64,000 nt of DNA from Burkholderiales bacterium (GCA_021414305.1 JAIOOS010000006.1:124001-188000); one strand, 5' to 3'. Counted from the first letter of the stretch, positions 25,196-34,576 are shown. Made by a program: numbers and translations. Notes: a model not told the origin generated them from the letters alone.

Positions 25196-26044
25196 ATGCG
25201 TCCTGTCGTTTCCCCTAAGCCCGTGCGCACGGCCCTGCCGGCTGTCTCCGCCGAGGGCGAGGCCGGCGCCCTCTACACCGCGCCCGCGCTCGAGAAGGGC
25301 CTGGACATCCTCGAGCTGCTGGCGGGCGAGAGCGACAGCCTCTCGCAGACGACGATCGGGCAGCGCCTGTCTCGCTCGACGGCCGAGATCTTCCGCATGC
25401 TGTCGGTCCTCGAGCGGCGCGGCTACGTGGCGCGCCACGCCGACGGTGGCTACCGCCTGACCCTGCGCCTGTTCGAGCTCGCGCACCGGCATCCGCCGCT
25501 CAAGCGCCTCCTGACGGTGGCCTTGCCGGCGATGCAGGACCTGGCGAACACGACGCGGCAATCGAACCACCTCGTCATCCACTTCGCGCGCCGGATCCTG
25601 GTCGTCGCGCAGGTCGACAGCCCCGAGCCGATGGGCTTCGCCGTTCGCCTCGGCGCGCACTTCCCGTTCCGCCCGGACCGCGCCTCGTCGCGCGTGCTGT
25701 CGGCCTTCCAGCCGGCAGCGATGCAGGAGCAGCTGATCGCCGAGCTGCTCGCCAACGGCAACCGGGCGGTCTCCGCGGCTCGCGTTCGGGCCGAGCTCGC
25801 GGAGATCGCCGGCAAGGGCTTCTACATGGCGCAGAGCGACACCGCCGAAGGCGTCACCGACCTCTGCGCCCCGGTGTTCGACCACAGCGAAGGGGCCGTC
25901 GCCGCGCTGACCTTGCCCTATCTGCGCCAGCGCGACGTCGCGGTTTCCCTGGCGGCCGCCCGGCAGGCCCTGCTCGCCGCCGTGCAGCGAATCTCGACCG
26001 CGCTGGGGGCGCCCCCGAGGCGCCAGGGGCGGCCGGCGGCGTAA
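25196..26044 (+). CDS. IclR-family transcriptional regulator
   Basis: A 282-residue regulator. The N-terminal winged helix (about 25–85) reads YTAPALEKGLDILELLAG, TTIGQRLSRSTAEIFRMLSVLERRGYV, then GGYRLTLRLFELAH. The C-terminal effector-binding GAF-like domain (about 100–265) includes TRQSNHLVIHFARRILVVAQV. The divergent dioxygenase/TRAP operon is the likely target; the ligand is probably the transported acid or its product. No ribosome site is obvious before ATG 25196. Confidence 0.93.
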   Translation: MRPVVSPKPVRTALPAVSAEGEAGALYTAPALEKGLDILELLAGESDSLSQTTIGQRLSRSTAEIFRMLSVLERRGYVARHADGGYRLTLRLFELAHRHPPLKRLLTVALPAMQDLANTTRQSNHLVIHFARRILVVAQVDSPEPMGFAVRLGAHFPFRPDRASSRVLSAFQPAAMQEQLIAELLANGNRAVSAARVRAELAEIAGKGFYMAQSDTAEGVTDLCAPVFDHSEGAVAALTLPYLRQRDVAVSLAAARQALLAAVQRISTALGAPPRRQGRPAA

Positions 26045-26127
26045 GCTCGACGGCAGAATCTGCCGGTCGACCGCGGGGCCCGCCTCGGGCACGACCGCGA
26101 CCCCGGACCTCGGACCTCGGAGGAAAG

Positions 26128-27072
26128 ATGACGCAGCCAGCAGCGGCGCCGGCGCGCGACGCGCATGCCTACAAGCGGGTGGACGGGCGCGCCATCGAGG
26201 CCGACGTCATCGGCGCCAGCCCGGGCGCGGGCAAGCCGTGCGTGGTCTGGATCCATGGCGGCGGCCTGATCTTCGGCTCGCGCACGATCTCGCCGCGCGC
26301 TGCGTTCCTGCAGGCCCTGCTCGAGCGTGATTTCGTGGTCGTGTCCATCGATCACCGGCTCGCCCCTGAAACGAAGCTGGCCCACATCGTCGAAGACGTG
26401 CGCGACGCCTGGCGCTGGGTGCACGAGGTCGGCCCCGGCCGCTTCGGCATCGACCCGGCACGCGTCGCCATCGCAGGCGCTTCGGCGGGCGCGTACCTGG
26501 CCTTGTGGGCAAGCCATTCGGTCGCGCCACGCCCGCGCGCGCTGGCCACCTTCTGGGGATTCGGCGACATCACCGGCCCATGGGAAGCCGAGCCGAGCGC
26601 GCACTACCGGCAGATGGACCTGGTGACGCGAGAGCAAGCCGACGCTTCGCTCGCCCCGCCGCCGCCAGGCGCCGCCGCGCCCGACCGTTCCACGTTCTAC
26701 CTGTACTGCCGCCAGCAAGGGAAGTGGCTCGAAGAAGTGACCGCGCACGATCCGCGCACGGACGATTCGTGGTTCGATCCGTATTGCCCGATCCGCAATC
26801 TGGGCGCCGACTTTCCCCCGGCCGTCCTCCTCCATGGCACCGCCGACACCGACGTGCCGCACCAGGAGTCGGCGAACCTCGCTGCCCGGCTGGCCGAGCT
26901 CGGTGTCGAGCACCGGTTCATCTCGCTCGAGGGCGTGGGCCATGGCTTCGCCGGCGCGCAGGTCGAGGACGCGGAAGCGGCCGAGGCCAGGGTCGCTGCC
27001 TTCCTCGAGGCGAAAACCGACGCGACTATCGTGTCCAATCCGCTCCACCCCCGCTCCGGAACGCCGCGATGA
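26128..27072 (+). CDS. alpha/beta hydrolase, HSL/acetyl-esterase type
   Basis: A 314-residue cytoplasmic hydrolase with GGAGGAAAG before ATG 26128. The oxyanion motif HGGG is in CVVWIHGGGLIFGS, the nucleophile elbow is AGASAGAYLALWAS (GxSAG), and the late His is in GVGHGFAG with an Asp in HGTADTDVPH. These are the hallmarks of hormone-sensitive-lipase-like esterases. Its stop overlaps the next start (ATGA), so it is co-translated with a serine hydrolase. Tandem CGGACCT repeats lie just upstream (26104–26119). Substrate unknown. Confidence 0.9.
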   Translation: MTQPAAAPARDAHAYKRVDGRAIEADVIGASPGAGKPCVVWIHGGGLIFGSRTISPRAAFLQALLERDFVVVSIDHRLAPETKLAHIVEDVRDAWRWVHEVGPGRFGIDPARVAIAGASAGAYLALWASHSVAPRPRALATFWGFGDITGPWEAEPSAHYRQMDLVTREQADASLAPPPPGAAAPDRSTFYLYCRQQGKWLEEVTAHDPRTDDSWFDPYCPIRNLGADFPPAVLLHGTADTDVPHQESANLAARLAELGVEHRFISLEGVGHGFAGAQVEDAEAAEARVAAFLEAKTDATIVSNPLHPRSGTPR

Positions 27073-28292
27073 AGACGAAGAAGATTGCGCTCGGGCTGCT
27101 CGCCGCGCTGGTGCTGGCCGGAGTTGCCGGCTGGTTCAGCCTCGACAAGGAGACACGCGGGCTGCTGGCGACGCTGCCGACCAACCGAGACGTCCTGTTC
27201 TGGAGCCAGCCGCAGCGCGACGCGGCGTTTCGCGCGCTCGACCGGCTGCCGGTGCTGGCGAAGATGCACGTGGTGCCGGCCGGCGGCACGCCGATGCCGC
27301 TGCTGCCCGGGCCGCCGCTGAAGCTCGCGCTCGACGTCGACGCCTACATGGCCGGCCAGCGCAGCGCTGCCCTGCTGGTGCTGCACGACGGCAAGCTGCG
27401 CCTCGAGCGCTACGGCCTGGGTTTCGACAACGGTGGCCGCTGGACCTCGTTCTCGGTCGCCAAGTCGATGACCTCCACGCTCGTCGGCGCGGCGCTGCGC
27501 GACGGCGCGATCCGCAGCATGGACGACAAGGTCAGCGACTACATCCCGGAGATGAAGGGCTCGGCCTACGACGACGTGAGCATCCGCCAGCTCCTGACCA
27601 TGACCTCGGGCGTGAAGTGGAACGAGGACTACGCCGACCCGAACTCCGACGTGGCGCGGTTCAACAACCACAAGCCCGAGGACGGCGTCGACTCGCTGCT
27701 GAGCTACATGCGCAAGCTCCCGCGCGAGGCGCCGGCGGGCACGCGCTGGCTCTACAGCACCGGCGAGACCAACCTCGTCGGCGTGCTGCTCGGCCGGGCC
27801 GTGAAGAAGCCGCTCGCGACCTACCTCTCCGAGAAGATCTGGGTGCCCGCCGGCATGGAGCAGCAGGCGACCTGGATCCTCAGCCGCAGCGGCAACGAGA
27901 TCAGCGGCTGCTGCATCCAGGCCGCGCCGCGCGACTACGCGCGCTTCGGCCTCTTCATCCTGAACGGCGCGCGCATCGAAGGCAAGAGCATCGTGCCCGA
28001 CGGCTGGCTCGCCGACGCCACCACCGGGCGCATCGGCACCGGCCAGCCGGAGCGCGGCTACGGCTACCAGTGGTGGACCTACGCCGACGGCACCTTCGCC
28101 GCCCGCGGCATCTTCGGCCAGGGCATCTTCATCGACCCGAAGCGCAGGATCGTGATCGTTTCCAACGCCAACTGGGCCGAGGGCGCGAGAGCGAAGATCG
28201 CCGGCGAGGCGCGCGAGGCGTTCTACCGCGCGGTGCAGAAGGCCATCGACGACGAGGCCGCTGGCGGGCCGGCTTCCGCCCCGAGCCGCTGA
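27069..28292 (+). CDS. beta-lactamase-related serine hydrolase (class C fold)
   Basis: A 407-residue protein with an N-terminal hydrophobic helix (residues 5–22, signal anchor or signal peptide). The catalytic S-x-x-K is in SFSVAKSM and the second-motif Tyr is in WLYSTGETN, as in EstB/class C enzymes. The third motif is altered to FGQG in the GIFGQGIFIDP segment, which is common in esterase-like members. RQLLTMTSGVKWNEDYAD is a familiar segment of the family (6-aminohexanoate-dimer-hydrolase-like). Overlaps the esterase gene by ATGA; 15 bp before the oxidase operon. Confidence 0.9.
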   Translation: MKTKKIALGLLAALVLAGVAGWFSLDKETRGLLATLPTNRDVLFWSQPQRDAAFRALDRLPVLAKMHVVPAGGTPMPLLPGPPLKLALDVDAYMAGQRSAALLVLHDGKLRLERYGLGFDNGGRWTSFSVAKSMTSTLVGAALRDGAIRSMDDKVSDYIPEMKGSAYDDVSIRQLLTMTSGVKWNEDYADPNSDVARFNNHKPEDGVDSLLSYMRKLPREAPAGTRWLYSTGETNLVGVLLGRAVKKPLATYLSEKIWVPAGMEQQATWILSRSGNEISGCCIQAAPRDYARFGLFILNGARIEGKSIVPDGWLADATTGRIGTGQPERGYGYQWWTYADGTFAARGIFGQGIFIDPKRRIVIVSNANWAEGARAKIAGEAREAFYRAVQKAIDDEAAGGPASAPSR

Positions 28293-28307
28293 CGCCAGGA
28301 GCCGACG

Positions 28308-29951
28308 ATGGACAGCGCTGTATTGAGCCTGCTCGGCGCCTTCCTGCTGGCGATCATCGGCCTGTTCGTGTTCATCTGGTCGATGGGCAAGGGTCTGCTG
28401 GTCGAGAACCCGCGCGCCGCCTCGGTGATCTTCGCGCGCGGCGAGATCGGCAAGGTCGACGATCCGGCCCTCGAAGGCGCCGCCCAGGCGACGTTGCAGC
28501 AGCAGACCGGAGCGCCGGCGCCCGCCGCCGACGGCGCCGAGCTCGACGACCGGATGGCGGCCGACACCTCCAGCGCCTTCCCGGTGTTCATGTTCGTCGC
28601 CTTCGCCTGCATGTGGCTGCTGGTCGGGTCGGCGGCCGGCCTCGTCTCCTCGATCAAGCTGCACGAGCCCGACTTCCTGGTCAACCAGGGCTGGCTCACC
28701 TTCGGCCGCATGCGCACGGTGCACCTCACCGCGGTGCTCTACGGCTGGATCACCAACGCGGCCCTCGGCATGGCGCTCTGGGTCCTGCCGCGGCTGCTGC
28801 GCACGCGGCTCATGGGCGGCATCTGGGCGATGCTCGGCGGCGCGCTCATCAACACCGGCATCGCCGGCGGCATCGGCGCCATCGCCACGGGCTGGAGCGA
28901 CGGCATGGAGTACCTCGAGATTCCATGGCAGATCGCGATCTTCATGTTCGTCGGCTTCGCGCTGGTGATCCTGCCCGCCCTCTTCACGCTGGTGAACCGC
29001 AAGGTGGAGCATCTCTACGTCAGCGTCTGGTACATCGTCGCCGCGATGCTCTGGATCGCCCTGCTGTTCCTGATCGGCAAGCTGCCCGGCGTGCACACCG
29101 GCGTGCAGCAGGCGACCACCAACTGGTGGTACGGGCACAACGTGCTCGGCCTCTGGTTCACGCCGGTCAGCGTCGGCGCGATCTACTACTTCCTGCCGAA
29201 GATCATCGGCACGCCGGTCCGCTCGTACAACCTCTCGCTGCTCGGCTTCTGGACGCTGGCGTTCTTCTACGGCCAGGTGGGCGGGCATCACCTGATCGGC
29301 GGGCCGGTGCCCGGCTGGCTGGTCACCCTCTCGATCGTGCAGAGCATGATGATGGTGATTCCGGTGGTGGCCTTCAGCATCAACATGGGCACCACGCTGC
29401 GCGGCAAGATGCATCTCGGGCGCTACTCGCCGACGCTGCGCTTCATGATGTTCGGCGGCCTGATGTACTTCGCCTCGTCGGTGCAGGGCTCGATCGAGGC
29501 GCTGCGCAGCGTCAACGCCGTCACCCACTTCACCCACTACACGGTGGCGCATGCGCACCTCGGCGCCTATGCGTTCGTGACGATGGTGCTGTTCGGCGCG
29601 ATCTATTTCATGATGCCGCGCGTGCTCAACTGGGAATGGCCGTATCCGCGCCTGATCACGCTGCAGTTCTGGCTCGCGGCGGTCGGCATCCTGATCTACT
29701 TCGGCGGCCTGACGATCGGCGGCTGGCTGCAGGGCATGGCGATGCTCGATGCGACGCGCCCCTTCATGGAATCGGTGGCGGTGACCCTGCCCTACCTCAA
29801 GTGGCGCTCGGTGGGCGGCTCGCTGATGGTGCTGAGCCACCTCGTGTTCGTCGGTCACTTCCTGGCGATGGCGCTGCGCTTCGGACCGACGCGCACCAGT
29901 GCCGCGCTGTTCTGGCAGCAGGGCCAGATGAAAGCCGCTCATGGACAGTGA
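28308..29951 (+). CDS. ccoN: cbb3-type cytochrome c oxidase subunit I (CcoN-like) with N-terminal CcoS-like extension
   Basis: A 547-residue haem-copper oxidase core subunit with about 13 membrane helices. All metal ligands expected for CcoN are present: H139 (low-spin haem b), H277 and H327–H328 (CuB), H415 (haem b3) and H417 (haem b). Y321, six residues before H327, fits the cross-linked tyrosine. Residues 1–60 are extra: one helix followed by WSMGKGLLVENP and GEIGKVDDPAL, resembling the small assembly protein CcoS. The sequence is divergent from standard CcoN: QGSIEAL replaces the usual EGPM segment (Q393), and HYT replaces DWT before the haem ligands. AGGAG precedes the start. First gene of a five-gene oxidase operon. 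Confidence 0.88.
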   Translation: MDSAVLSLLGAFLLAIIGLFVFIWSMGKGLLVENPRAASVIFARGEIGKVDDPALEGAAQATLQQQTGAPAPAADGAELDDRMAADTSSAFPVFMFVAFACMWLLVGSAAGLVSSIKLHEPDFLVNQGWLTFGRMRTVHLTAVLYGWITNAALGMALWVLPRLLRTRLMGGIWAMLGGALINTGIAGGIGAIATGWSDGMEYLEIPWQIAIFMFVGFALVILPALFTLVNRKVEHLYVSVWYIVAAMLWIALLFLIGKLPGVHTGVQQATTNWWYGHNVLGLWFTPVSVGAIYYFLPKIIGTPVRSYNLSLLGFWTLAFFYGQVGGHHLIGGPVPGWLVTLSIVQSMMMVIPVVAFSINMGTTLRGKMHLGRYSPTLRFMMFGGLMYFASSVQGSIEALRSVNAVTHFTHYTVAHAHLGAYAFVTMVLFGAIYFMMPRVLNWEWPYPRLITLQFWLAAVGILIYFGGLTIGGWLQGMAMLDATRPFMESVAVTLPYLKWRSVGGSLMVLSHLVFVGHFLAMALRFGPTRTSAALFWQQGQMKAAHGQ

Positions 29952-30543
29952 GCTGACGCTCGCCAGCGGCGCGATGGTGGCCCTCGGCGTGGCGACGGCG
30001 GCGCTGGTCGTCATGCCGTACATGGAGGTGCGCGACCTGCGCCCGCCGCCGGCCCTGAAGCCCTACACCTCGGCGCAGCTTCGCGGGCGCGAGGTCTACA
30101 TCGCCAACGGCTGCGTCTACTGCCACACGCAGCAGCCGCGCGATCGCAAGGTCGGACCCGATGGCGAGCGCGGCTGGGGCCGGCCTTCGGTGCCCGCCGA
30201 CTACGTCTACGACAAGCCGCACCTGCTGGGCAGCATGCGCACCGGCCCCGACCTGTTCAACATCGGCGCGCGGCAGCCGAGCAAGGACTGGCACCTGGGC
30301 CACCTCTACCAGCCGCGGGCCTACGTGCCGGGCTCGATCATGCCGGCCTATCCGTACCTGTTCGACGTCAAGGACGCGGCCGAAGCCGACGAGCAGGTGC
30401 TGACCCTTCCGCCCGAGTACCGGCCGATGGGCGGCAAGGTGGTGGTGCCGACGCCGGCGGCGCTCGACCTCGTCCGCTACCTGCAGGCGCTGAACCACAC
30501 CTATCCGGTCCTGCCGCCCGAGCCCAAGGCTTCCACGCCCTAA
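29941..30543 (+). CDS. ccoO: cbb3-type oxidase subunit II (CcoO-like), monohaem cytochrome c
   Basis: A 200-residue membrane-anchored cytochrome. One N-terminal helix (about 5–27), then the haem motif CVYCH at 58–62. The downstream part has the CcoO pattern YVYDKPHLLGSMRTGPDL, DWHLGHLYQPR and SIMPAYPYLF, with M134 as likely axial ligand. It overlaps the 3' end of the subunit I gene by 11 bp. It passes electrons from soluble or membrane cytochromes to the CcoN subunit. Confidence 0.92.
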   Translation: MDSELTLASGAMVALGVATAALVVMPYMEVRDLRPPPALKPYTSAQLRGREVYIANGCVYCHTQQPRDRKVGPDGERGWGRPSVPADYVYDKPHLLGSMRTGPDLFNIGARQPSKDWHLGHLYQPRAYVPGSIMPAYPYLFDVKDAAEADEQVLTLPPEYRPMGGKVVVPTPAALDLVRYLQALNHTYPVLPPEPKASTP

Positions 30544-30561
30544 CCGCGCGAAGCCTCGTCG

Positions 30562-31161
30562 ATGTCGAACGACCCCACACCGCCCCGCGGGCCGCAAGGC
30601 AGGGAAGAGGCCGATCCGGTCGAGCGCACCCAGCCGGTGCCGCTGATCGTCGCCGCGGTCGCGCTCGCCATGGTTCTCTGGGGAATCGTCTACATCCTGC
30701 GCTCGGAGTCCTTCGGCCCCGCCGACCTGGGCGACCAGCGCACGCTCGCCGACCTTCGCGGCGCACCTGCCGGGCAGGCGGCCGACGGCAAGCAGGTGTT
30801 CACCGGCAACTGCGTCGCCTGCCATCAGGCCACCGGACTGGGCTTGCCCGGCGTGTTTCCGCCGCTCGACGGCTCGGAGTGGGTCGTCGGCGACGAGCGC
30901 GTCGTTGCCAACATCCTGCTGCACGGCATCAACGGACCGATGTCGGTGAAGGGCTCGAGCTTCAGCGGCGCGATGCCCAGCTTCGCCCAGCTCAGCGACG
31001 CGGAGCTCGCGGCGGTGGCCAGCCATGTCCGCTCGAGCTGGTCGAACAAGGCGCCGCCGATCGCCGCGGCGCTGTTCGCGAAGGAGCGCAAGGCGGCGAC
31101 GCGCAGCGCGCCGTTCGCCGGCGGCGACGAGCTCAAGGCATTCGCCGCCAAGCCGCCGTGA
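30562..31161 (+). CDS. membrane-anchored monohaem cytochrome c (in place of CcoP)
   Basis: A 199-residue protein: cytoplasmic N-terminus rich in Pro and charged residues, one helix at about 28–46 (LIVAAVALAMVLWGIVYIL), then a cytochrome c domain with CVACH and a later Met (AMPSFAQLSD). A classic CcoP has two haem motifs; only one is present here, so this is a CcoP-like or donor cytochrome. It lies 18 bp after ccoO and overlaps the next start (GTGA), so it belongs to the oxidase complex or feeds it. Confidence 0.88.
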   Translation: MSNDPTPPRGPQGREEADPVERTQPVPLIVAAVALAMVLWGIVYILRSESFGPADLGDQRTLADLRGAPAGQAADGKQVFTGNCVACHQATGLGLPGVFPPLDGSEWVVGDERVVANILLHGINGPMSVKGSSFSGAMPSFAQLSDAELAAVASHVRSSWSNKAPPIAAALFAKERKAATRSAPFAGGDELKAFAAKPP

Positions 31162-31817
31162 GCGGGCGCGTGTCGCTGGGTCGCACCGCCGTCGCGTGCG
31201 CGTTGCTGGTCGGGCTGGCCTACGCCGCGACGAACTGGCTGACGCACGACTTCGAGGTCTGGACGGCCGAGGGCTCGCGCCGGCTCGAGGTCGCCATGCG
31301 GCCGGTGGCGGCGCCGCCGGTCACGCTCGCCGGCCCGGGTGTTCGCGCGCAGAGCCTCGCGGCCCTGCTGGCCGCGAACGGCACGCCGACGATCGTCGAC
31401 TTCATGTACACGCGCTGCGTGACCGTGTGCGCCGCCCTGGGCGGCGCGTTCCAGCAGATGCAAGGGCGCATCGTTCAACGACGCAACGCCACCGGCAGCG
31501 CGCCCGTACGGCTGCTGTCGATCAGCTTCGACCCGCTTCACGACGACGCCGGCGCCCTGTCTTCCTACGCTGCCCGCCTGCAAGCCGATCCCGCCGTGTG
31601 GGTCTTCGCGCGCGCGGCCGACCCGGCCGACACCCTTGTGATGCTCGAGCGCTTCCAGGTGACGGTCATCGCCGATGGCCTGGGCGGCTACGAGCACAAC
31701 GCCGCGCTGCTGGTGATGGACGCCGGCGGCAGGCTCGTCCGCGTGTTCGACTACGCGGACAGGGAGACGGCGCTGGCCTTCGCCGAATCGCTGCCCCGCG
31801 CAGGCGGCGTGCGATGA
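31158..31817 (+). CDS. SCO1/SenC family copper chaperone
   Basis: A 219-residue protein starting with GTG at 31158, overlapping the previous stop. One N-terminal helix (VACALLVGLAYAATNWL) anchors a thioredoxin-like domain. The copper motif CVTVC (CxxxC) follows IVDFMYTR, and the third ligand His is in GGYEHNAAL, all typical of SCO proteins that deliver copper to haem-copper oxidases. SFDPLHDD is also a family landmark. It probably metallates the CuB site of the operon's oxidase. Confidence 0.9.
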   Translation: MSGRVSLGRTAVACALLVGLAYAATNWLTHDFEVWTAEGSRRLEVAMRPVAAPPVTLAGPGVRAQSLAALLAANGTPTIVDFMYTRCVTVCAALGGAFQQMQGRIVQRRNATGSAPVRLLSISFDPLHDDAGALSSYAARLQADPAVWVFARAADPADTLVMLERFQVTVIADGLGGYEHNAALLVMDAGGRLVRVFDYADRETALAFAESLPRAGGVR

Positions 31818-32413
31818 AGCGCTTGCACCGCAGCCGCCACGGCCAGGCCGCGATCGGCGCGCTGCTGCTCCTGATGCTGTCGTTGCCGCCTCTGCGCCCC
31901 CTGCTCGAGGAAAGCATGCGCCTGCACATGCTGGTGCAGTACCCGCTCGTCGTCCTCGCCGGCCTGCTGCTGGGGCGAGCAGTGTCGCCGGCCCTGGCCC
32001 GGCGCCTCTCGACCTGGAACGCCCTGGGCCTCACCGGCCTCGCCGCGGCGATGCTGGTCACGAGCGTGCTCATGATCCCGCGCGTGCTCGACCTCGCCCT
32101 GATCGATGCGCGGGTGGAGGTCGCCAAGTTCGCCGCGCTGCTGTTCGTCGGTGCGGTCCTGCGCTCGTCGTGGCGCGAGGCGGGCAACGTCGTGCAGGCC
32201 TTCTTCCTCGGCGGCTTCCTGCCGATGACGATCGCCGTCGGCACGCTCTACCAGGAGATGCCGCTGCGCCTGTGCAACGCGTACCGGCTCGACGATCAGC
32301 AGGACCTGGGCCAGTCGCTCGTCTATCTCGCTGTCGCCATGACGGCGGTGTGGCTGGTCCGCACCGCGCGCAGCGTGATCGCCGCCGAGGCGGAGGAAGC
32401 GCCGGTTCGCTGA
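31814..32413 (+). CDS. integral membrane protein of the oxidase operon, CtaG-like features
   Basis: A 199-residue protein with five to six transmembrane helices, coupled by ATGA to the SCO gene. The segment ESMRLHMLVQYPLVVLAGLLLG places a His-Met pair before a helix, reminiscent of CtaG/Caa3 assembly proteins, but the match is weak and the protein shorter. Its operon position suggests a role in assembly or copper handling of the oxidase. Not otherwise recognised. Confidence 0.75.
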   Translation: MKRLHRSRHGQAAIGALLLLMLSLPPLRPLLEESMRLHMLVQYPLVVLAGLLLGRAVSPALARRLSTWNALGLTGLAAAMLVTSVLMIPRVLDLALIDARVEVAKFAALLFVGAVLRSSWREAGNVVQAFFLGGFLPMTIAVGTLYQEMPLRLCNAYRLDDQQDLGQSLVYLAVAMTAVWLVRTARSVIAAEAEEAPVR

Positions 32414-32422
32414 CCCCACTTT

Positions 32423-34483
32423 TCAGTCGTCGTCACGCACCCGGAATTCGCTGACGAGCTGCGCCTGCGTGTTCGGCGGCACCGGCTCGTAGTGCGAGAA
32501 CTCGATCGTGTAGCGGCCCTGGCCGCTGGTCAGCGCGTTGAGCCGGCTCTGGTAGCCGAGCAGCTCCGACATCGGCGCCTGGCCGCGCACCATCATCGTT
32601 CCGGGCGCGCCGTTGGCCGTGCCGCTCACCATGCCGCGGCGCGACGCCAGGTCGCCGGTGATGTCGCCGAGCGCCTGGCCGGGCGCCGTGATCTCGACGT
32701 GCACGATCGGCTCGAGCACGATCGGCCGCGCCTCGCGGATCGCCGCGAGGAAGGCCTTGCGGCCGGCGGTGACGAAGGCGATCTCCTTGCTGTCGACGCT
32801 GTGGTGCTTGCCGTCGTAGACCACCACGCGCACGTCGACCACCGGATGACCGGCGATGGCGCCGGCGGCGAGCACCTCGCGCACGCCCTTTTCCACTGCC
32901 GGGATGTACTGGCCGGGAATGGTGCCGCCCTTGACCTGGTCGAGGAACTCGAAGCCCGCGCCGCGCGCCATCGGCTCGATGCGCAGGAACACCTCGCCGA
33001 ACTGGCCCGCGCCGCCGCTCTGCTTCTTGTGCCGGTGGTGGCCCTCCGCCGGCGCGGTGACCGTTTCCCGGTAGGCGACGCGCGGCGGCCGGGTGTTGAC
33101 CTCGAAGCGATAGGTCTCGCGCAGCCGCTCGAGCAGCACGCGCAGGTGCAGCTCGCCGAGGCCGTAGACGACGGTTTCGTTGGTGCTCGTCACGTGCTCG
33201 AGCTTCAGGCACGGGTCTTCATCGACCAGCTTGGTCACGATCTCCCACATGCGCTGCTCGTCGCCGTGCCGCTTGGGCTCGATCGCCAGCCCGTGCACCG
33301 GTTTCGGAAAGGGCAGCGGCGCGAGGTGGATGTGGTCGTCTTCGGCGGCGTCGTGCAGCACCGCGTCGAAGCGGATCTCGTCGACCTTGGCGACCGCGGC
33401 GATGTCGCCCGGCAGCGCCTGCGCCACCTCGACATGGTCCTTGCCCTGGAGCATGAACAGGCGCCCGACCTTGAACGGCTTCCTGCCGTCGCCGATGTAG
33501 AGCAGGCTGTCCTTGGTGACGGTGCCCTGGTGCACGCGGAACACGCCGAGCCGGCCGACGAAGGGATCGACCGTCACCTTGAACACGTGCGCAAGCACGT
33601 GCCGCTCCGGATCGGGCAGGGCCGCGAGCGGTTCGGCCGCGGCGCCCTCGCCGCGCAGGAAATCGGGCGGGTTGGCCTCGGCCGGATTCGGCAGCAGCTT
33701 GACGATGATGTCGAGCAGCTCGGCCACGCCGGCGCCGCTGCGCGCCGAGACGAAGCAGACCGGGATCAGGTGGCCCTCGCGCAGCGCCTGCTCGAGCGGC
33801 GCGTGCAGCTCCGCGACGTCGACGTCGCCTTCGTTGAGATAGCGCTCGACGAAATCGGCATCGACCTCGACCACCTGCTCCACCAGCGCCCGGTGCGCGG
33901 CGTCGACGCTGCCGAAGTCGCTGTGCCCTTCGCGGTTGTGGAAGCAGTCGACGACCCGGGTGGCGCCGGCATCGGGCAGGTTGACCGGCAGGCACTCCTT
34001 GCCGAACGCGGCCTGGATCTGCGCCAGCACGCCCGGCAGGTCGACGCCGGGGGCGTCGATCCTGTTGACGATGATCAGGCGGTCGCGCTGGCGCAGGGCG
34101 GCCTGCTCCATCATGCGCACCGCCATTGGCTCGACGCCGGCGGCGGCATTGATCACCACCGCCGCGGTTTCCACCGCCTCGAGTGCGGGCAGGCTCTGGC
34201 CGAGGAAGTCGGGCGCGCCCGGCGTGTCGATGAGGTGCACCCGCGTGCCGCCGCGCGCGAGGTGGAGCACGCTCGAATTGAGCGAGTGCTGCATCCGCCG
34301 CTCCATCGCGTCGAAGTCGCTGACCGTGGTTCCGCGCTCCAGCGTGCCGGGCGCGCCGATCGCGCCCGAGCTCGCGAGCAGCGCCTCGGCGAGGCTGGTC
34401 TTGCCGGCAGCCGCCGGCCCGACCAGCGCGAGCGTGCGTATCGATGCGACTGCGGCGCCGGCGCCTGATGGGGGGCTGGGCAT
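32423..34483 (-). CDS. elongation factor G-like protein (EF-G2/FusA2 type) with altered switch II
   Basis: A 686-residue translational-GTPase homologue with AAGGAG before ATG 34483. The P-loop is GPAAAGKTS (22–30) and the base-recognition motif is NRID (140–143) instead of NKxD. Switch II reads DTPGAPDF, so A90 stands where EF-G has the catalytic His of DTPGHVDF. The C-terminal domains are complete (ETVTAPAEGHHRHKKQSGGAGQFGEV, then domains IV and V). Paralogues of this kind occur beside a normal fusA in many bacteria. The loss of the His suggests slow or absent GTP hydrolysis. Monocistronic. Confidence 0.88.
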   Translation of the reverse strand: MPSPPSGAGAAVASIRTLALVGPAAAGKTSLAEALLASSGAIGAPGTLERGTTVSDFDAMERRMQHSLNSSVLHLARGGTRVHLIDTPGAPDFLGQSLPALEAVETAAVVINAAAGVEPMAVRMMEQAALRQRDRLIIVNRIDAPGVDLPGVLAQIQAAFGKECLPVNLPDAGATRVVDCFHNREGHSDFGSVDAAHRALVEQVVEVDADFVERYLNEGDVDVAELHAPLEQALREGHLIPVCFVSARSGAGVAELLDIIVKLLPNPAEANPPDFLRGEGAAAEPLAALPDPERHVLAHVFKVTVDPFVGRLGVFRVHQGTVTKDSLLYIGDGRKPFKVGRLFMLQGKDHVEVAQALPGDIAAVAKVDEIRFDAVLHDAAEDDHIHLAPLPFPKPVHGLAIEPKRHGDEQRMWEIVTKLVDEDPCLKLEHVTSTNETVVYGLGELHLRVLLERLRETYRFEVNTRPPRVAYRETVTAPAEGHHRHKKQSGGAGQFGEVFLRIEPMARGAGFEFLDQVKGGTIPGQYIPAVEKGVREVLAAGAIAGHPVVDVRVVVYDGKHHSVDSKEIAFVTAGRKAFLAAIREARPIVLEPIVHVEITAPGQALGDITGDLASRRGMVSGTANGAPGTMMVRGQAPMSELLGYQSRLNALTSGQGRYTIEFSHYEPVPPNTQAQLVSEFRVRDDD

Positions 34484-34576
34484 GCGCTTGTCTCCTTCAG
34501 CGGGCGCCGGCGCGAGGCCGGCGGCGGTGGCTCGAAGCTACGGCTCGATGAGCCTCCATGATCCTATAAGTACGGG

